Part shown: positions 57,533-64,000 of the stretch, piece by piece
How positions within the stretch are numbered: position 1 is the stretch's first letter
Layout of the letters: each line of letters opens with the position of its first letter
Source: JAFNAG01 sp963739235
Lineage (GTDB): Bacteria > Acidobacteriota > UBA6911
Reading direction: 5' to 3'
Length of the DNA stretch: 64,000 bases
NCBI GenBank assembly: GCA_963739235.1
Contig: CAVTZY010000042.1
Location: 124,001 to 188,000 of the forward strand
Translations under genes and position numbers: made by a program
Notes under the pieces: model-generated
The model's input: the letters and a program-made list of their open reading frames with translations, nothing else
What the model was told of the DNA's origin: nothing
Databases searched by the model: none

Positions 57533-57922
57533 TTACTTCTTGGCGGCAGTTCCCAGGGCTGCGTCGATCCATTCCCGCAGCTTGTTTTCCAGCCCGGGGC
57601 CATATCCGGAGCCATAGTTCCGGATCATCCCGGTTTTATCAATTACGAAATTTGCAGGGATGCCGCTTACCTTGTAGGCATCCTGGACTTGCTTCTTCTG
57701 ATCTTTGGCGACGAGCATCGTTGCAGACGCAGGCTTTTGCTTCAGATAGAGTGGAACCAGATAATCTTCCTCGTCCAGGCTGATCTGGATGACGACCATA
57801 TCCTTGTTCTTGTACTCATCCTGAATCGTTTGACGGTGCGGATACTCCGCACCGCACGGCCCTCACCACGTTGCCCAGAAATTGAGCAGTATGACCTTGC
57901 CCAGGTAGTCGGACAGGTTCAT
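57533..57922 (-). CDS. TlpA-like thioredoxin with UGA at catalytic Cys: candidate selenoprotein
   Basis: Read through one in-frame UGA (57863-57865), the gene encodes 129 residues of TlpA/AhpC type: MNLSDYLGKVILLNFWATW, then UGA, then GPCGAEYPHRQ, later VIQISLDEEDYLVPLYL, VSGIPANFVIDKTGMIRNYG (cis-Pro) and LREWIDAAL. The UGA replaces the first Cys of the WCGPC redox motif, giving U-G-P-C. A perfect hairpin follows (see separate entry). The reading frame is well kept after the UGA. The ATG at 57922 is tentative: no good ribosome site, and the usual signal peptide and N-terminal strand are missing upstream, where a frame shift may have occurred. Alternatives are a nonsense mutation or base error; the hairpin argues for selenocysteine. 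Confidence 0.65.
57834..57854 (-). promoter_or_regulatory. Candidate bacterial SECIS hairpin
   Basis: In the mRNA the UGA is followed by 8 nt and then a perfect stem of 9 bp, CGGUGCGGA/UCCGCACCG, extendable by one G-U pair, with loop GUA. The first loop base is G, and the UGA-to-loop distance is 17 nt. This meets the published bacterial SECIS model (strong upper stem, small loop with a G in the first two positions, 16-37 nt from the UGA). The stem also encodes protein (CGAEYPHR), as bacterial SECIS elements must. Confidence 0.7.
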
Positions 57923-58080
57923 TTTCTTGGAACACGAGAAGATCCGTTTGCATGAGGGCAGAAAGGTTCATGATAAAATGAGGCCTTGCTCCGCAATAAT
58001 CGAGAGGAGATCAGCAATAGCAGCATCGCCAAATTGGGACGAACCGAGCTCGGCAGGAGGGGTCGTCACGGGGAAACAAG

Positions 58081-58269
58081 ATGCGAGTTGAAAAAAGAAA
58101 GGGCTGCGGGTGCTGCGGTGGCGGCATCATCGGCAGTATCGGTGCCGTCCTTGCGGCCCTGCTGAGCTGGAAAGTCAACCATAGTATCCTCTGGGCTCTG
58201 ATCCATGCCTTCTTCAGCTGGTTTTACGTCATCTACCACTGGCTCAGGTACGGCCGTCTCCTCCCATAG
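58081..58269 (+). CDS. Small Cys/Gly-rich membrane protein
   Basis: A 62-residue product with a short basic, Cys-rich start (MRVEKRKGCGCCGGG) followed by two hydrophobic segments (IIGSIGAVLAALLSW and ILWALIHAFFSWFYVIYHWL). The aromatic second helix with a terminal RYGRLLP is characteristic of a family of small bacterial membrane proteins without assigned function. GGGGAAA precedes the ATG by a few bases. The CGCC motif could bind metal. It is divergent from the candidate selenoprotein gene and shares its 158-bp upstream region. Confidence 0.65.
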   Translation: MRVEKRKGCGCCGGGIIGSIGAVLAALLSWKVNHSILWALIHAFFSWFYVIYHWLRYGRLLP

Positions 58270-58358
58270 TGGCGGGGAACGTCTCTGCACCTCAATTTGT
58301 AAATCCGGGTTCTGAGTATTGCAGCTGCGCCTCGCGATTCGAGGGCTGATTTTCCCGC

Positions 58359-58405
58359 TTGACTCTCGAATGGTTCAAGTTTTACTATGCATAGCATGTC
58401 TATGC
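58359..58405 (+). promoter_or_regulatory. padR promoter and operator
   Basis: TTGACT (58359-58364) and TACTAT (58383-58388), 18 bp apart, form a plausible promoter. Overlapping the -10 and start region is the inverted repeat GCATAG-CATGT-CTATGC (58389-58405), a suitable autorepression site for a PadR dimer. The first possible ATG (58387) lies within the -10 box and cannot be used; ATGs at 58396 and 58402 remain, implying a leaderless or nearly leaderless message. Confidence 0.65.
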
Positions 58406-58746
58406 ACAGAGAGACAAAACACTCCCGCACCGAGATTCCGCCCGGAACGCTCTACATGCTGATCCTCAAGACCCTGGCCCGCGAGCCCCAGCACGGATAC
58501 GCTATCGCTCAACAGATAAAACGCATGTCGGACGACGTGCTTCAGGTCGAAGAGGGGTCGCTTTACCCTGCCCTCCAAAGGATGCTTGCGAAGGGGTGGG
58601 TCACGGCCGAGTGGGTTCCGGCGGGTCCGAAGCGGCGGGCGCGCGTCTACCACCTCACGCCGGCGGGCCGGAAACAACTGGCCACCGAGGTCTCCGATTT
58701 CACCCGGGTCATGCACGCCATTGTACAAGTGATCGAGCCGGCCTGA
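58402..58746 (+). CDS. PadR-family transcriptional regulator
   Basis: A 114-residue winged-helix regulator: EIPPGTLYMLILKTLAREPQ, HGYAIAQQIKRM, QVEEGSLYPALQRMLAKGWV and RVYHLTPAGRKQL are the PadR signature. The start at 58402 (MHRETKHS) is preferred because upstream ATGs overlap the promoter. In Acidobacteria, PadR genes very often precede ADOP permease genes, as here (27 bp apart), and probably control them. Confidence 0.9.
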   Translation: MHRETKHSRTEIPPGTLYMLILKTLAREPQHGYAIAQQIKRMSDDVLQVEEGSLYPALQRMLAKGWVTAEWVPAGPKRRARVYHLTPAGRKQLATEVSDFTRVMHAIVQVIEPA

Positions 58747-58773
58747 CTCGAAGGGAACGCTGAAGGGAACGCT

Positions 58774-61479
<2,706 letters not shown>

Positions 61480-61494
61480 ACTCCCTGCCGCGAG

Positions 61495-61782
61495 ATGATT
61501 CAGTGCTTTATCAATTTTGTCAAAAAGCTTCCCAAGCATTACTATGATGTCTATGGGCTCAGCGAATTCGAAAAACTTTCGGAGAAGGCAATAGCCAAAA
61601 GACTTGCGCTGCCGCTTGAAACCGTGAAGATGCGGCTGCACAGGGCGCGAGCGAAGCTCTACGACCAGTTGCGCATGAACTGCAGGTGCTATCACAACGA
61701 GCGCGGCGAATTTATGGGAGACAGGAAGATGCCCGATCGGGAAGAAAACCAGGTAGGGCGCGCGAAAAAATTCCAGCAATAG
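61495..61782 (+). pseudogene. ECF sigma factor region 4 fragment
   Basis: A 95-residue frame that matches only the C-terminal half of an ECF-type sigma factor: LPKHYYDVYGLSEFEKLSEK, AIAKRLALPLETVKMRLHRA (helix-turn-helix) and MNCRCYHNERGEF with two Cys and a His. Region 2, needed for core polymerase and -10 binding, is absent upstream, where the ADOP gene ends 15 bp away. It is either a remnant or a stand-alone sigma-4-like protein. It precedes the Tat-tagged aminotransferase gene by 13 bp. Confidence 0.6.
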
Positions 61783-61795
61783 GGGAGGAATCCGT

Positions 61796-62962
61796 ATGCA
61801 AAGCGAAACCAACGTTACCAGACGGGGATTTATCAGCGGCACTGCGCTCGGGATTGCCTCAATGGGTTTGGGGCTGAATTCTGTCCTTGATGCCGAAGTG
61901 CTCCGCGCGGGCCCCCAGCCTGCACCAACCAAGATGCCGATCCTGCGCCTGGATCGCAACGAGAGCGCATACGGCATGTCGCCATCTTCGACGAGGGCCA
62001 TGCTGGATGTTGCTGCAGACGCATCTCCACGCTACCCCAGGGATGAGCCTGCTGCTCTCGTTGATGCCATTTCCAAACGCCTGGGGGTGGAGAAGGAACA
62101 GGTCCTGCTCGGCTGCGGTTCCACGGAGATCCTGAAAATGGCAACGGAAACGTTCTGCTCGCCGTCGGGCGCGGCCATCGTTGCTGAGCCCACGTTCGAA
62201 GCGGTTGTAAACTACTGCCCGCTTGCCCGTGCGCGCGCGGTCAAAATCCCGCTCACCAAAGACTATAAACACGACCTTGCCAGGATGCTGGACGCTGCCG
62301 GTCTGGTCGGCGGATTCATATTTTTCTGCAATCCGGCCAATCCCGCGGGCACCTTCATTGATAAACAGGCGGTCGAGAGATTTGTCCGTGCAGTCCCGAG
62401 CGGCGTCGTGCTGCTGATCGACGAGGCCTACTCCGACTTCGTGGACGCGCCTGAATATGAGAGTTGCCTGCGTTACGTGAAGGAAGGACTGCCGGTTTTG
62501 GTCTCGCACACCTTCTCGAAAGTCTACGGCATGGCCGGGCTGAGAATCGGCTACGCTGTCGGGCACAAGGATCTGATCCGGCAAATGAGCGAGCACCGCC
62601 TTGCCACCAGCACGAATCAACTCGCTACGGCAGCTGCGCGGGCAGGCCTCAATGATGATGAGTTTGTGGCCCGCATCCGCAAGCTCAACAGCGAAGTCAG
62701 AAATTATCTGTACGGCGAGCTCAAAGCAATGCGTCTCGAGTTCATTCCGTCGCAGACGAACTTCGTCATGATCAATCTCGGCCGGCCCGCGCAGCCAGTC
62801 ATCGACGCGCTCAAAGAGCGTCGGATAATGGTCGGCCGCCTTTTCCCCTCCATGCCCAATCACATGCGCGTGAGTCTCGGCACGGCTGATGAAACGAAGG
62901 CGTTTGTGAAGGAGTTCAAGAGCGTCATGACTCGTGAACAGGAAGAGATTGCCCTCGTGTGA
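61796..62962 (+). CDS. Tat-exported HisC-like aminotransferase
   Basis: A 388-residue PLP-dependent class I/II aminotransferase of histidinol-phosphate aminotransferase type with a twin-arginine signal (TRRGFISGTALGIASMG at 8-24). The core has LRLDRNESAYGMSPSS, LGCGSTEILKMATETF, FFCNPANPAGTFI (Asn-Pro-Ala-Asn-Pro), LIDEAYSDF, and SHTFSKVYGMAGLRIGY with the PLP lysine at about 241. AGGGGAGGAA lies upstream of the ATG. The Tat signal implies folding with cofactor before export; the periplasmic substrate is unknown, and histidine synthesis itself is unlikely for an exported copy. Confidence 0.88.
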   Translation: MQSETNVTRRGFISGTALGIASMGLGLNSVLDAEVLRAGPQPAPTKMPILRLDRNESAYGMSPSSTRAMLDVAADASPRYPRDEPAALVDAISKRLGVEKEQVLLGCGSTEILKMATETFCSPSGAAIVAEPTFEAVVNYCPLARARAVKIPLTKDYKHDLARMLDAAGLVGGFIFFCNPANPAGTFIDKQAVERFVRAVPSGVVLLIDEAYSDFVDAPEYESCLRYVKEGLPVLVSHTFSKVYGMAGLRIGYAVGHKDLIRQMSEHRLATSTNQLATAAARAGLNDDEFVARIRKLNSEVRNYLYGELKAMRLEFIPSQTNFVMINLGRPAQPVIDALKERRIMVGRLFPSMPNHMRVSLGTADETKAFVKEFKSVMTREQEEIALV

Positions 62963-63318
62963 GAGCTGCGGAATACACCGGAGATAGCATCAGCAGACCC
63001 GAGGGCCGCCGACGGGATCTGGGGCTAAAGTGAGTCGATGTTCATCGGAGGCCGCCCGTGTGGAGGAGGCATATTGGCGGGTTATCGGCCCGCTCTGCGA
63101 TATGCTCTCTGGGTTGCGGCAATGTCCATTCGTGCCATTCGTGGCTGCTTTTAGCTTGTAGTGTCTGAATCACAGACTCGGACAGCCAACTTGCTTTCAA
63201 GCTGCCTCTGGGATAAGAATGCCATCGAACCATCAGAAGATTCGGCAAGCATTGAGTTCCTATAGGTGAATGCACAGGATTGGGGCCTGGTTGGGACTTC
63301 GGCCTCCGGGAGGTGCAC
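62963..63318. other. 356-bp intergenic region
   Basis: The gap contains a tandem 9-bp repeat CCATTCGTG (63126-63134 and 63135-63143), resembling a repetitive CCATTCGTG phrase often seen in environmental bacterial genomes. A short inverted repeat GTCTG/CAGAC lies at 63153-63167. No open frame with a ribosome site and no clear promoter were found. Confidence 0.4.
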
Positions 63319-64000
63319 GATGTGGAGTCGACGAGCGTTTCTTGGTATGGGTGGCGTTGTGGGCGCCGCTACGCTGGCGTTGAAAGCCAATGGTCTCGAC
63401 GAAGTGCTGGCAGCCACTTCGGCGGTCGCAGACCAGTCGCCGGATGATGTCGCAAAAGACGAGTTATACTGGCGCGAAATCCAGCAGGCCTTTACTCTGG
63501 ATCGAACCATGATCAACCTGAACAACGGACATCACTGTCCGCAGCCTCGCGTGGTGCAGGAGGCGGTCAAGCGCTATCTTGATCTGGAAAACCAATCGCC
63601 TTTTTACTACGGGGCGCTCATCAACAGGAACATCGAGACTGTGCGCCGCCGCCTGGCCGCTGAGTTCGGGTGCGATCTGGAAGAGATGGCCATCACACGC
63701 AATGCCAGCGAGTCACTGCAGATCGCGCAGAATGGGCTCGACCTCGCGCCCGGGGACGAGGTGATCACGACGGAACAGGATTATCCCCGCATGCTGACCA
63801 CGTGGGACCAGCGTATGCGGCGCGACAAAATCAAGGTTACGCGCATCCAGTTCCCGGTGCCGACGACGCAGCAGGACCTTTACGAGCGCTTTGAGCGGGC
63901 AATCACGCCGCGGACCCGGGTGTTCCATTTCTGTCATATCACGAATCTCACCGGGCAGCTGTTCCCGATACAGCAGATCGCTCGCATGGCGCGCGCGCGC
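63319..64000 (+). CDS. Tat-exported class V aminotransferase, C-terminus beyond window
   Basis: The frame is open from the ATG at 63319 (GGGAGG 6 nt upstream) to the right edge, giving about 227 residues. It starts with a twin-arginine signal (WSRRAFLGMGGVVGAATLAL), followed by a class V aminotransferase N-terminal part: INLNNGHHCPQPRVVQEAVK near 62, MAITRNASESLQIAQNGLDL near 125, GDEVITTEQDYPRML and VFHFCHITNLTGQLFPI. Members include isopenicillin-N-epimerase and cysteine-desulfurase-like enzymes. The PLP lysine lies outside the window. Confidence 0.88.

Noticed and set aside
57863..57865. The UGA in the TlpA-like gene as an ordinary nonsense mutation
   Set aside because: Not excluded, but less likely given the exact catalytic-Cys position, preserved downstream frame and perfect hairpin at the right distance.

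Overview
The window comes from a GC-rich bacterium, most likely a member of the Acidobacteria (Acidobacteriota). The best lineage markers are the PadR regulator followed by an 'acidobacterial duplicated orphan permease' (ADOP) at 58.4-61.5 kb, two Tat-tagged PLP aminotransferases at the right edge, and several GEFTR motif repeats in one T6SS-linked protein. No rRNA, tRNA, CRISPR array or intact insertion sequence was seen.

1-30 kb is a type VI secretion system (T6SS) locus. A leftward operon reads tssB-tssC-hcp-tagJ-tssA-tssE-tssF-tssG-clpV-vgrG (vgrG runs off the left edge). Rightward genes are tssK1, and tssK2-tssL-tssM. Around them lie genes that look like a regulatory layer: a membrane-anchored protein with nine GEFTR-like repeats, three SAM-dependent methyltransferases, a CsgG-like secreted protein, two transmembrane Ser/Thr kinases (26.3 and 30.6 kb) and a zinc-ribbon Yip1-type membrane protein. 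No tssJ, Fha, PP2C phosphatase or PAAR gene was recognised in the window.

32.5-38.3 kb holds small housekeeping and secreted genes: a 34-residue ribosomal protein bTHX, a lipoprotein-sorting-like secreted protein, a YbaK-type deacylase, a Tyr-rich PEGA protein, a VapBC toxin-antitoxin pair and an M20 peptidase. 38.5-52 kb is a defence-type accessory island: a PD-(D/E)XK-like protein, HigB with a HigA-ImmA/IrrE fusion, a SEFIR protein preceded by a small coupled gene, a 285-bp MITE-like element with 26-bp terminal inverted repeats and a 6-bp target duplication, a SDH-type serine protease, and a methyltransferase-ATPase-restriction helicase operon. The 42.5-44.4 kb part is visibly AT-richer than its surroundings.

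52-64 kb carries an ABC exporter operon under a YtrA-type GntR regulator, a class I isoprenoid-synthase-like protein, two thioredoxin-fold genes, a small membrane protein, PadR/ADOP, a sigma-4 fragment and the two aminotransferases. The most striking observation is the TlpA-like thioredoxin gene at 57533-57922 (minus). Its first catalytic cysteine codon is UGA (W-UGA-G-P-C), and a perfect 9-bp hairpin with a GUA loop begins 8 nt downstream. This is what a bacterial selenocysteine (SECIS) signal should look like, so it is a candidate UxxC selenoprotein.

Caution: at least nine genes are interrupted by single-base frameshifts at places where the family similarity simply continues in another frame. 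This density suggests indel sequencing or assembly errors rather than real decay, and affected genes are given here as one feature spanning both frames.
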